Shown here: positions 41,046 through 47,446 of the stretch, in pieces
How positions within the stretch are numbered: position 1 is the stretch's first letter
Layout of the letters: the number at the start of each line of letters is the position of its first letter
Assembly: GCA_027334715.1 (NCBI GenBank)
Contig: DAHWUG010000004.1
Location: 1-47,906, forward strand
DNA length: 47,906 nt
Direction: 5' to 3'
Origin: Nanobdellota archaeon
GTDB lineage: Archaea > Nanobdellota > Nanobdellia > Pacearchaeales > GW2011-AR1
Notes under the pieces: model-generated
What the model was told of the DNA's origin: nothing
The model's database searches: none
What the model saw: the letters and a program-made list of their open reading frames with translations, nothing else
Made by a program: the position numbers and the translations under genes

Positions 41046-41457
41046 TTTTCTTTTCTCCTTTTTGCGCTTCTATTTTTTTCTTTGAGCGGATTATGGACTC
41101 ATTTCTTTTCTTGTCTTCAATGTTTAATTCTGTTATCTGCAAAAATGCAGGGTTAAATTTTACATTGACTTTTGAACCATCCTGCTTTTTCATCTGTATT
41201 CCTTCTATTTCAGCTTTCATGTTTTTTGTGTCAACTTTGACTATTTTTCCTGTTTTTTTCTTGAAATTTCCCCTCATTATCTTTACAACATCCCCTTTTT
41301 TCAGCGTGAAACTTCTTCTTTCATACCTTTTTCTCAATTCTTTTGAAAGATTTGCGTTTAGGAAACTTCTTTTGATATGCAAAGGGGCTTTTGCAGCATA
41401 TTTCCTCTGTTTCTTTGGCTTTCTGCTTGATTTCCATGAAGTTGAAAATTTTTTCAT
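41035..41457 (-). CDS. rpl24: 50S ribosomal protein uL24 (L24)
   Basis: 140 residues. STSWKSSRKPKKQRKYAAKAPLHIKRSFLNANLSKELRKRY and the KOW motif KKGDVVKIMRGNFKKKTGKIVKVD fit archaeal uL24, an early assembly protein near the tunnel exit. A Lys-rich C-terminal tail extends the usual length. Confidence 0.96.
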   Translation of the reverse strand: MKKFSTSWKSSRKPKKQRKYAAKAPLHIKRSFLNANLSKELRKRYERRSFTLKKGDVVKIMRGNFKKKTGKIVKVDTKNMKAEIEGIQMKKQDGSKVNVKFNPAFLQITELNIEDKKRNESIIRSKKKIEAQKGEKKNAP

Positions 41458-41466
41458 TTTTATTTT

Positions 41467-41868
41467 TTAATGAACAAAAGACGCTATTTTAGCTACAGAT
41501 GGCCATCTTTCCAAAACCTCCCTTGCAACAGGTCCTTTAATTTGAGTTCCCTGAGGATTTCCTTTTTCATCTTTTAATATTGCTGCAGCATTATCTTCAA
41601 AGGCAATTCTTTCTCCGTTAAGCCTTCTATAAGCTTTCTTTTGTCTTACAATAACGGCATCATAAACTTTTCCCATCATGTCTGGAAGCCCTTTCCTTAC
41701 GCTGACCTTTACCATGTCTGCAACTCTTGCGTTTCCCTGCCTTCCTTTTGTTCCCTTGCCCCTTTTTATTGAAACAAGCCTTAAAAGTTTTGCTCCGCTA
41801 TTGTCGGCAGATACAAGGACTGCGCCAATGTTCAGTCCCGGCGTTATTTTTGCAGATACAGCTTTCAT
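41467..41868 (-). CDS. rpl14: 50S ribosomal protein uL14 (L14)
   Basis: 133 residues. KITPGLNIGAVLVSADNSGAKLLRLVSIKR, VADMVKVSVRKGLPDMMGKVYDAVIVRQKK and VAREVLERWPSVAKIASFVH are conserved uL14 elements at the intersubunit face. Its ATG overlaps the TGA of the upstream leader frame, with AGGAG 8 bases before it. Confidence 0.97.
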   Translation of the reverse strand: MKAVSAKITPGLNIGAVLVSADNSGAKLLRLVSIKRGKGTKGRQGNARVADMVKVSVRKGLPDMMGKVYDAVIVRQKKAYRRLNGERIAFEDNAAAILKDEKGNPQGTQIKGPVAREVLERWPSVAKIASFVH

Positions 41869-41924
41869 CTGAATTTGCTCCTTTTCTTAATTTGAATGAG
41901 TGAAAATCTCTGATTTGCTTTCAT
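41865..41924 (-). CDS. Short leader frame A2 before uL14 (19 residues)
   Basis: ATG 41924 starts 3 bases after the uS17 stop and reads [19 protein letters not shown], ending in TGA 41867-41865 that overlaps the uL14 ATG. It differs from the leader before uS14 only in the last codon (AGA for AAA). It carries the same AAATC/GATTT hairpin and the AGGAG element for uL14. Translation is inferred. Confidence 0.5.
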   Translation of the reverse strand: MKANQRFSLIQIKKRSKFR

Positions 41925-41929
41925 TTTTT
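41870..41929 (-). repeat. 60-bp direct repeat A, copy 2
   Basis: Identical to 39834-39893. Fills the uS17-uL14 gap. The two copies flank uL14-uL24-eS4-uL5 in the same orientation. Hairpin at 41904-41916. Confidence 0.9.
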
Positions 41930-42290
41930 ATTTTTCTCCTTTATCCTTTATTTTTTTAATTACGACAAAATGTATTATCTTGCTTAATGGTCTGCATTCC
42001 TGGATTCTTATCAAATCACCAAGGTTAATCTCCTTTTCCATACAGGAAGGAAGCCTTGCATGAAGTTTTGTCCTTGATTTTGAATATCTTTCATATTTCT
42101 GAACGCGAACCATTCTCTCAAACTCAATGGCCACTCTATTTGGAAATTTCCTTATGACTCTTCCTTCAAAAACCCTTCCCCTTGCTTTAAGATTCCCGTG
42201 AATAGGACAGTCTCTGTCATTTGTCCCGACTAAAACTGCTGTTTGCTTTCCTTCTGCTTTCTTTTCTTTGTTTTTTTCATCTTTTTTCAT
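41928..42290 (-). CDS. rps17: 30S ribosomal protein uS17 (S17)
   Basis: 120 residues. DRDCPIHGNLKARGRVFEGRV and RTKLHARLPSCMEKEINLGDLIRIQECRPLSKIIHFVVI match archaeal uS17, which binds the 5' domain of 16S rRNA. The rnp1 (RNase P p29) gene that often precedes it is missing, and it lies 7 bases after SUI1. Confidence 0.96.
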   Translation of the reverse strand: MKKDEKNKEKKAEGKQTAVLVGTNDRDCPIHGNLKARGRVFEGRVIRKFPNRVAIEFERMVRVQKYERYSKSRTKLHARLPSCMEKEINLGDLIRIQECRPLSKIIHFVVIKKIKDKGEK

Positions 42291-42297
42291 TTTGTTT

Positions 42298-42597
42298 TTA
42301 ATCCTCTATTAATTCTGCGTCAAAACCAAGTTTTATGAGCACTTCTTTTATTTTTTTTCTATGGTCCCCCTGTAATTCGACAGTATTTTCCCTGTATGTT
42401 CCTCCGCAAGCAAGTCCATTTTTCAGATTTTTTGCCATTTCTTTCATGTCTATTCCATTTTCAAATCCGGAAACAAGAGTAACAATTTTTCCGTATCTTT
42501 TCTTGTCTATTGAAACTTTGATTCTCTGCGAGCCTTTGGCTATCTGCTCGCACACGCATGCTTGCTTTGGTAATCCGCATTTTGGACAAATTTCCAT
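42298..42597 (-). CDS. sui1: Translation initiation factor aIF1 (SUI1 family)
   Basis: 99 residues. A zinc-knuckle N-terminus (Cys4, Cys7, Cys14, Cys16) precedes the SUI1 core: RIKVSIDKKRYGKIVTLVSGFENG, GLACGGTYRENTVELQGDHR, and KLGFDAELIED. aIF1 checks start-codon selection on the small subunit. Its ATG overlaps the TAA of a leader frame. Order uL29-SUI1-uS17 is archaeal. Confidence 0.95.
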   Translation of the reverse strand: MEICPKCGLPKQACVCEQIAKGSQRIKVSIDKKRYGKIVTLVSGFENGIDMKEMAKNLKNGLACGGTYRENTVELQGDHRKKIKEVLIKLGFDAELIED

Positions 42598-42651
42598 TAT
42601 GCAAAATCCCCTGATTTTGTATCTTTGAAAAATTTATTTTTCATTTTATTT
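42592..42651 (-). repeat. 60-bp direct repeat B, copy 1
   Basis: Identical to 43527-43586. Covers the end of uL29, the leader frame and the SUI1 start. Contains the 7-bp stem CAAAATC/GATTTTG with loop AGGG at 42602-42619. Confidence 0.9.
42597..42644 (-). CDS. Short leader frame B1 before SUI1 (15 residues)
   Basis: ATG 42644 lies one base after the uL29 stop and reads MKNKFFKDTKSGDFA, stopping with TAA that overlaps the SUI1 ATG (TAATG). The same frame precedes uS3. A hairpin with AGGG in its loop lies just before the SUI1 ATG and could cover the Shine-Dalgarno site until a ribosome passes. Translation is inferred. Confidence 0.5.
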   Translation of the reverse strand: MKNKFFKDTKSGDFA

Positions 42652-42822
42652 GTTAAGCGTTGTTATCCTGGCTATTAAGCGTTTAATTTCCTTGACTTTT
42701 GAATTTCCCGTTTTTGATGCGCTGACTCTTGATTTTATAAGTTCCATTTTTAACTCTTCCAATTTCTGGTTTCTTTCTTCTTTTGTCATTTTTTTTATCT
42801 CAGTTGCTTTTATTTTTGCCAT
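42646..42822 (-). CDS. rpl29: 50S ribosomal protein uL29 (L29)
   Basis: 58 residues, normal for the family. Reads MAKIKATEIKKMTKEERNQK then a helix with ELKMELIKSRVSAS and a second helix KVKEIKRLIARITTLNK, the two-helix hairpin of uL29 near the tunnel exit. ATG lies 2 bases after the uS3 stop. The order uS3-uL29-SUI1 confirms it. Confidence 0.93.
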   Translation of the reverse strand: MAKIKATEIKKMTKEERNQKLEELKMELIKSRVSASKTGNSKVKEIKRLIARITTLNK

Positions 42823-42824
42823 TT

Positions 42825-43532
42825 TTATTCCTTAATTTCCTTAACCTGCTTAATTTTTATCTTTGATTTTTTCTTTTTGTTTTCCATGGCAGGCATTTGA
42901 TTTCTTTGTTCAATATTTTCCTTTATTTTCTTCAAAAGATCTTCATTAATCACTATCTTGTCTGTAAGGACTGCTTCCGGAGACAAAATGCTGACTTTTA
43001 CGCCGACAGTTCCCGGCTTTGTCTGTGCAACAGCTTTGGCCCTATCAACAACTTTTGCGCTATCCCCTGTTTTTTTAAGATAACCCTGTGCAAATCTCCA
43101 CGGTTTTGCCCTTGAGCTTGGAAGCTTTCCGCTGAGCCTTATTTCTCCTCCAAGAGCACCTGCTTCGATTATGCTTTGTAATGCCCTGTACGCAATAACT
43201 TTGAATTTCAGAGGACCGAATCTTTCAAGGCTTAATGCAATATCATCTGCCATGAATTGCGCGTCAAGATGTGGCCTTCTTATTTCATCAATTTCTATGT
43301 TTGGGTTTTCAAGCTTGAATGTTCCCTTGAGCACTCTTGTCAGCTCTTTTATTTTTTCTCCGCCTTTTCCAATTATCATTCCGGGCCTGTTTGTCGAGAT
43401 AATTATTTTTTCTCCGACAGGGGTGTACTCAATTTTTACCCTGCTTACTTTGCCCTTTCCAAGTGATTGCCTTATATACTCCCTAATTGCAAATTCTTCC
43501 TTCTTGAACTTAACGACACTTTTTTCTTCCAT
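42825..43532 (-). CDS. rps3: 30S ribosomal protein uS3 (S3)
   Basis: 235 residues. The KH domain has RPGMIIGKGGEKIKELTRVLKG with the GKGG loop (55-58). GALGGEIRLSGKLPSSRAKPWRFAQGYLKKTGDSA is the C-terminal domain at the mRNA entry. The last ~20 residues are Lys-rich. The ATG overlaps the TAA of a leader frame. Confidence 0.97.
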   Translation of the reverse strand: MEEKSVVKFKKEEFAIREYIRQSLGKGKVSRVKIEYTPVGEKIIISTNRPGMIIGKGGEKIKELTRVLKGTFKLENPNIEIDEIRRPHLDAQFMADDIALSLERFGPLKFKVIAYRALQSIIEAGALGGEIRLSGKLPSSRAKPWRFAQGYLKKTGDSAKVVDRAKAVAQTKPGTVGVKVSILSPEAVLTDKIVINEDLLKKIKENIEQRNQMPAMENKKKKSKIKIKQVKEIKE

Positions 43533-43586
43533 TATGCAAAATCCCCTGATTTTGTATCTTTGAAAAATTTATTTTTCATTTTATTT
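43527..43586 (-). repeat. 60-bp direct repeat B, copy 2
   Basis: Identical to 42592-42651. Fills the uL22-uS3 gap. The two copies flank uS3-uL29 in the same orientation. Hairpin CAAAATC/GATTTTG at 43537-43554. Confidence 0.9.
43532..43579 (-). CDS. Short leader frame B2 before uS3 (15 residues)
   Basis: ATG 43579 lies 5 bases after the uL22 stop and reads MKNKFFKDTKSGDFA, identical to the leader before SUI1, with TAA overlapping the uS3 ATG (TAATG). It carries the same AGGG-loop hairpin. Translation is inferred; the DNA may be what is conserved. Confidence 0.5.
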   Translation of the reverse strand: MKNKFFKDTKSGDFA

Positions 43587-44187
43587 ATTTCTTACTCCCT
43601 GCTTTTTTATCTTCAGCGATAATTGTTATATTTGTTCTTTTTTTTCTTATCCCTCTTCTGCCAAAAGGCCTTGCTCCTAGATTGGGAACAGATTGTGTAA
43701 TTATTGGCTCTTCAAGTCCGTTGTAAATGGAGTTTGCCGCAAGGCTTTTTAATAAAATTATGAATTCTTTTGCGGCTTTTTGAGGGAAACGTCCCGACAT
43801 TATTTCCCCTTTTCTGTGGGGAATTTCTCCTTTCATTGGAACAGCTTTCTTCAATCTTGCAACATTCTCAAGGTCTCTTATTGCATCTTCAATTTTTTTT
43901 CTTTTTATGAATCTCGATATCGCCATTGATTGCTTTGTTGATATTGGAATTCCAATCCCATTGACAACAGCCTTTGTTTTCTTTGGCTTTTCCTTAACAG
44001 CTGGCTTTGAAACAGTTTCTTCCTTCTTTTCTTTGGCATTTGTTTCCATAATTTCAGTCTTTATTTCTTCTTTTTTTTCTAATTTTTCTGTCTTTGCTGC
44101 TGTTTGCTGCTGTATTTTCTGAGCTTTTTGCTGCTTGCTGATTGTCTTATTGTTCTTCTGCTCTGGGTTGTAATTTTTTTCAGTCAT
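43585..44187 (-). CDS. rpl22: 50S ribosomal protein uL22 (L22) with a long N-terminal extension
   Basis: 200 residues against about 150 in most archaea. The first ~75 residues are Lys/Glu/Gln-rich (for example EKLEKKEEIKTEIMETNAKE) and look disordered. The core begins near IPISTKQSMAISRFIKRKKIEDAIRDLENV and ends with PNLGARPFGRRGIRKKRTNITIIAED, the beta hairpin lining the exit tunnel. It starts 8 bases after uS19. Confidence 0.94.
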   Translation of the reverse strand: MTEKNYNPEQKNNKTISKQQKAQKIQQQTAAKTEKLEKKEEIKTEIMETNAKEKKEETVSKPAVKEKPKKTKAVVNGIGIPISTKQSMAISRFIKRKKIEDAIRDLENVARLKKAVPMKGEIPHRKGEIMSGRFPQKAAKEFIILLKSLAANSIYNGLEEPIITQSVPNLGARPFGRRGIRKKRTNITIIAEDKKAGSKK

Positions 44188-44195
44188 TTTTATTT

Positions 44196-44618
44196 TTACT
44201 TCTTAGCTTTGAATTTGCTTCCTTTTGTAGCACCTATACCTGATTTACCATGCTTGACCCTGCTCCTTGTCATTGCAAATTCGCCTAATCTATGACCAAG
44301 CATTTCTCCAGTGATTATTGTTGGAACGAAAGTTCTTCCATCATGGATGCTTATTTTCATTCCGACCATCTCGGGAACAATGATAATCTCTCTTTGGTGG
44401 GTTCTTATTTGCTTATTTCTTTCAGTCTTTATTTTTGCCCTGTTGATGAAATTCTCTATTTGCTGAAATTGCCTGAGAACAGATCTTCTTGGCTTTGACT
44501 TTATGTATTTTGAAAATTCCCTAACATCGAGTTTTTTCAGCTCGTCAATGGTTTTTCCCCTGTAAGTGAATTCCTTCTTTCTTATTTCAGATGTTTTTGC
44601 TTCTGTTTCTTTTTCCAT
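44196..44618 (-). CDS. rps19: 30S ribosomal protein uS19 (S19)
   Basis: 140 residues. KEFTYRGKTIDELKKLDVREFSKYIKSKPRRSVLRQF, MVGMKISIHDGRTFVPTIITGEMLGHRLGEFAMTRSRVKHGKSGIGATKGSKFKAKK match archaeal uS19 in the head. Starts one base after uL2. Confidence 0.97.
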   Translation of the reverse strand: MEKETEAKTSEIRKKEFTYRGKTIDELKKLDVREFSKYIKSKPRRSVLRQFQQIENFINRAKIKTERNKQIRTHQREIIIVPEMVGMKISIHDGRTFVPTIITGEMLGHRLGEFAMTRSRVKHGKSGIGATKGSKFKAKK

Positions 44619-44619
44619 T

Positions 44620-45321
44620 TTATTTCTTCTTTCCTGTTCTTCTTGGTCTTATCAAACCAACTTTTGCTCCAGGAGGCGCATTCCTCTTTGCAATTTTGCT
44701 CTTAATTCTCTTTCCCCTTCCAGAGCCGAATGGATGGTCTATGACATTCATTTTTATTGCAGATGTTCTTGGCCATACTCTTCCTCCTTTTGACTTCTTT
44801 ATGAAATATCTTTTCCCTGCTTTTATTATTGGTTTGTCAAGTCTTCCAGAACCAGCAATAACGCCGACAGTTGCCCTGTTGTTTGGATTGAATTCCTTTT
44901 CTTTCCTTGATGGCATTAAAATGAAAACACCTGTTTCAGAAACTCGATTTACAACTCCTGAACTTCCGCCTGTTCTTATGAAAACACCGCCGTCCCCAGG
45001 TCTTGATTCTATATTGTAAACAAAAGTTTTTACAGGAACATCTTTCAGTCTTAAAACGTTTCCCGAAGAAGCTTCAACAGTGTCAAACTTTATTTTCTGC
45101 CCTTCAAGCATACCCCTGAATGCGGGCATGAAGAAAAACCCGCTGTCATATTTTACCTTGGCCAAAGGCGCTGTATGGGCCAATGAATTGAATATTTTCA
45201 AAACAACTCCCTCTCCTGAAAGTTTTTGTGGATATCTTGGTCTTATTTTGTAAGATTTGCTTCTGACTCTGTATCTTGGTCCTCCCCTTCCTCTTGCCTG
45301 AACAATTATTCTTTTTCCCAT
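44620..45321 (-). CDS. rpl2: 50S ribosomal protein uL2 (L2)
   Basis: 233 residues. ESRPGDGGVFIRTGGSSGVVNRV and VWPRTSAIKMNVIDHPFGSGRGKR carry the conserved His near the peptidyl-transferase centre (DHPFG is the normal archaeal form), then RNAPPGAKVGLIRPRRTGKKK. It starts 4 bases after uL23. Confidence 0.97.
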   Translation of the reverse strand: MGKRIIVQARGRGGPRYRVRSKSYKIRPRYPQKLSGEGVVLKIFNSLAHTAPLAKVKYDSGFFFMPAFRGMLEGQKIKFDTVEASSGNVLRLKDVPVKTFVYNIESRPGDGGVFIRTGGSSGVVNRVSETGVFILMPSRKEKEFNPNNRATVGVIAGSGRLDKPIIKAGKRYFIKKSKGGRVWPRTSAIKMNVIDHPFGSGRGKRIKSKIAKRNAPPGAKVGLIRPRRTGKKK

Positions 45322-45325
45322 TTTA

Positions 45326-45574
45326 TTATATCATTCCGATTTTCGTCGCTACATCAATAGCTGGAAAATCCTTTTTTAATTTAACATAAAAATATTTTTG
45401 ATTTGCTTTTACTAAGACACGGATTTTTTCAACTTTAACCTTGAACAAGCTTTCTATTTCTTTCTTTATTTCCTGCTTGGTTGCTTTCTGATTTGTCCTG
45501 AATATCAAGGTATTCTGGGCTTCAATAAGCATTACTGCCTTTTCAGTTATAAGTGGTTTTAATTCATTTGTCAT
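45326..45574 (-). CDS. rpl23: 50S ribosomal protein uL23 (L23)
   Basis: 82 residues. [47 protein letters not shown] matches uL23, the tunnel-exit docking site for SRP and the SecY channel. One base after uL4. Confidence 0.95.
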   Translation of the reverse strand: MTNELKPLITEKAVMLIEAQNTLIFRTNQKATKQEIKKEIESLFKVKVEKIRVLVKANQKYFYVKLKKDFPAIDVATKIGMI

Positions 45575-45575
45575 T

Positions 45576-46385
45576 TTATTTTTTAATTTTACTTATTTTT
45601 TCCTCCAAGTCTTTAATTGCCTGTTCAGTGTAAACGGCGATTCTTCCTGAACCCCCTTCAGCTAAATCAACAATTCCCAAATTGTCTGCTTTTTTTGTAT
45701 CGAAAACATTTGATTTCATCTTCTCATTTTTTCCTGTAACAACCAAAATTCCCGCATTTGACTTGTATTTTCTTCCCCTGGCTTTTCCCTTGCCGCTTCT
45801 TACGGTTTTCTTGCTGATGGCAACCTGGAAAAGTTTTTCTCCGATTATTTTTTCAGTTGCATTCAAAAGCTGTTTTGTTTTTTCGCTGACTATTTTTGAT
45901 TCAACAACAATCGGAAGTTCTTTTATATCTTTTTCATTTATTCTTCCATATCTAAGAGCAACCTGTTTTTTGCTTGCTGTTGCACTGAGTGCTGATAAAA
46001 AAGCTTTTTCTTCTTCTTTTTTGTTTATTTTTAATTCCTTGGTCATAGAAGCTATTTTTGGAGGATGAGCTCTTCTTCCTCCGCGAGTTGATGCAATTTC
46101 TGCACCCACCCAATTAAACTGGCTTCCCTTTCTTGTCATGATTTTTCTGGGGATTCTTGATATTCCTCTTCCATACCCGCTTCTCCATACATGCCTTCTA
46201 TGAACTACTTTGCCTGAAGCAGCTGTCTGCTTTCCAGCCACGGGGCTTGGTGAATAAGGCTGCTTTGATTTTTTTGCTTCAAGAACTTTTGAGATTATGT
46301 CATCTCTTACAGGAATGGAGAAAAAACCTGGCAGTTCTATATCCTTGATTTTTTTGCCCTCTGAATCTAAAATTGCTGTTTTCAT
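45576..46385 (-). CDS. rpl4: 50S ribosomal protein uL4 (L4)
   Basis: 269 residues. [47 protein letters not shown] is the long extended loop that lines the exit tunnel. [26 protein letters not shown] follows. Overlaps the uL3 stop by 4 bases (ATGA). Confidence 0.96.
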   Translation of the reverse strand: MKTAILDSEGKKIKDIELPGFFSIPVRDDIISKVLEAKKSKQPYSPSPVAGKQTAASGKVVHRRHVWRSGYGRGISRIPRKIMTRKGSQFNWVGAEIASTRGGRRAHPPKIASMTKELKINKKEEEKAFLSALSATASKKQVALRYGRINEKDIKELPIVVESKIVSEKTKQLLNATEKIIGEKLFQVAISKKTVRSGKGKARGRKYKSNAGILVVTGKNEKMKSNVFDTKKADNLGIVDLAEGGSGRIAVYTEQAIKDLEEKISKIKK

Positions 46386-47317
46386 CTTAATTCTATTAAA
46401 TTGTAAATTTTCTTTGCCTGTTTTTTAGTTGATCTTAGGGGATATGTTATAAGAACTTGCCTTTTTGCAGGTCCCTGAACAGAGCCTGTTACAATGACAT
46501 AATTTGTGTCAATGTTTCCATAATTCTTTATACTCTTGAATTTTTCTTCTGCTTTTCCTTCATCTATTATATTGCTGTTGTAAGTTATCCTGGAAAACAT
46601 TCCTAATTGCCCTGCCAACGGGGTTTTGTAAGTGACTCTTGCAGGATGCCATGGGCCAAGGCTTCCTGGCTTTCTTCTCCCTTTTTCAGATTTATGGGCT
46701 TTTAATGAAATTCCGAATCTTTTTACCGGTCCTGAAAATCCCATCCCCTTTGACAATCCCCTGACATCAATAATTTGCTTTTTTCCGAAAATGTCTGAGA
46801 AATTTATCTCTTTTCCGAAGTTTTCCTTTGCAAAATTAAGCTTTTCATTCAAGTCTCCGGATAATCCTATCTCGCTTATATCAGGTGTTTTTTTTATTCC
46901 TGTTTTTTTGACTTGTGAGTAGCATACGAGGCTGAGGTCATCAAAATCCTTCACATCATCAATTTTTCCTGACTTTTTCTTCGGCATCTTTACTATGCTT
47001 ACTAACTCTTTGTCAATGTTTTCAGCCAGAATTTCTGTTTTAACCTGCCCGTTCTTATAAAATCTAACAGAAAATATTCTCATTGAAGGACATTCAAGAA
47101 TTGTAACCGGAACAACAATATTTTTTCCCTTTGTCATGGAATTTGGAGTTTCATCCTTGACATAAGCAGAAGCCATGCCTGCTTTGTAACATATAAAACC
47201 CTTCAATTTTTTCCCAGAATTTATAGAACTCCAATTAACTCTAGGCAGAAACTTACTGGCTTTCTTCCTCGGCCAAATCTGCAAACTTCCCTTTCTCGGT
47301 CTTCGTATTGTCGCCAT
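46382..47317 (-). CDS. rpl3: 50S ribosomal protein uL3 (L3)
   Basis: 311 residues. RRPRKGSLQIWPRKKASKFLPRVNW at the start, then IICYKAGMASAYVKDE-like KGFICYKAGMAS and GMGFSGPVKRFGISLKAHKSEKGRRKPGSLGPWHPARVTYKTPLAGQLGMFSRI, the loop that reaches the peptidyl-transferase centre. First gene of the superoperon, with its own upstream region. Confidence 0.97.
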   Translation of the reverse strand: MATIRRPRKGSLQIWPRKKASKFLPRVNWSSINSGKKLKGFICYKAGMASAYVKDETPNSMTKGKNIVVPVTILECPSMRIFSVRFYKNGQVKTEILAENIDKELVSIVKMPKKKSGKIDDVKDFDDLSLVCYSQVKKTGIKKTPDISEIGLSGDLNEKLNFAKENFGKEINFSDIFGKKQIIDVRGLSKGMGFSGPVKRFGISLKAHKSEKGRRKPGSLGPWHPARVTYKTPLAGQLGMFSRITYNSNIIDEGKAEEKFKSIKNYGNIDTNYVIVTGSVQGPAKRQVLITYPLRSTKKQAKKIYNLIELR

Positions 47318-47446
47318 TTCTTACTATAGTTGCTTTTGCGGATAGCATTTTATTACCCTGGATGAAATATCAAGAAATTTTACCTTTAAAAAGCTTTGTG
47401 GAACAGTACTCTGGTGCATTAGAGGTTGGTGGAGAGATTAAAAAAA
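47318..47446 (-). promoter_or_regulatory. Upstream region of the ribosomal superoperon
   Basis: 129 bases between the Fic-like gene and uL3. CCTTTAAAAAG on the + strand (47383-47393) is the best TATA-like element and would start a transcript near 47364, giving a leader of roughly 45-50 bases. No clear Shine-Dalgarno sequence is seen before the ATG. Confidence 0.45.

Noticed and set aside
39834-43586. The 60-bp repeats as assembly errors
   Set aside because: Gene order around them is the canonical archaeal order and each copy has distinct flanks, so a misjoin is unlikely, although long reads would settle it.
44700-44760. uL2 motif DHPFGSG instead of bacterial DHPHGGG
   Set aside because: Phe after His-Pro is the usual archaeal form, and the catalytic-region His is kept, so this is not an anomaly.
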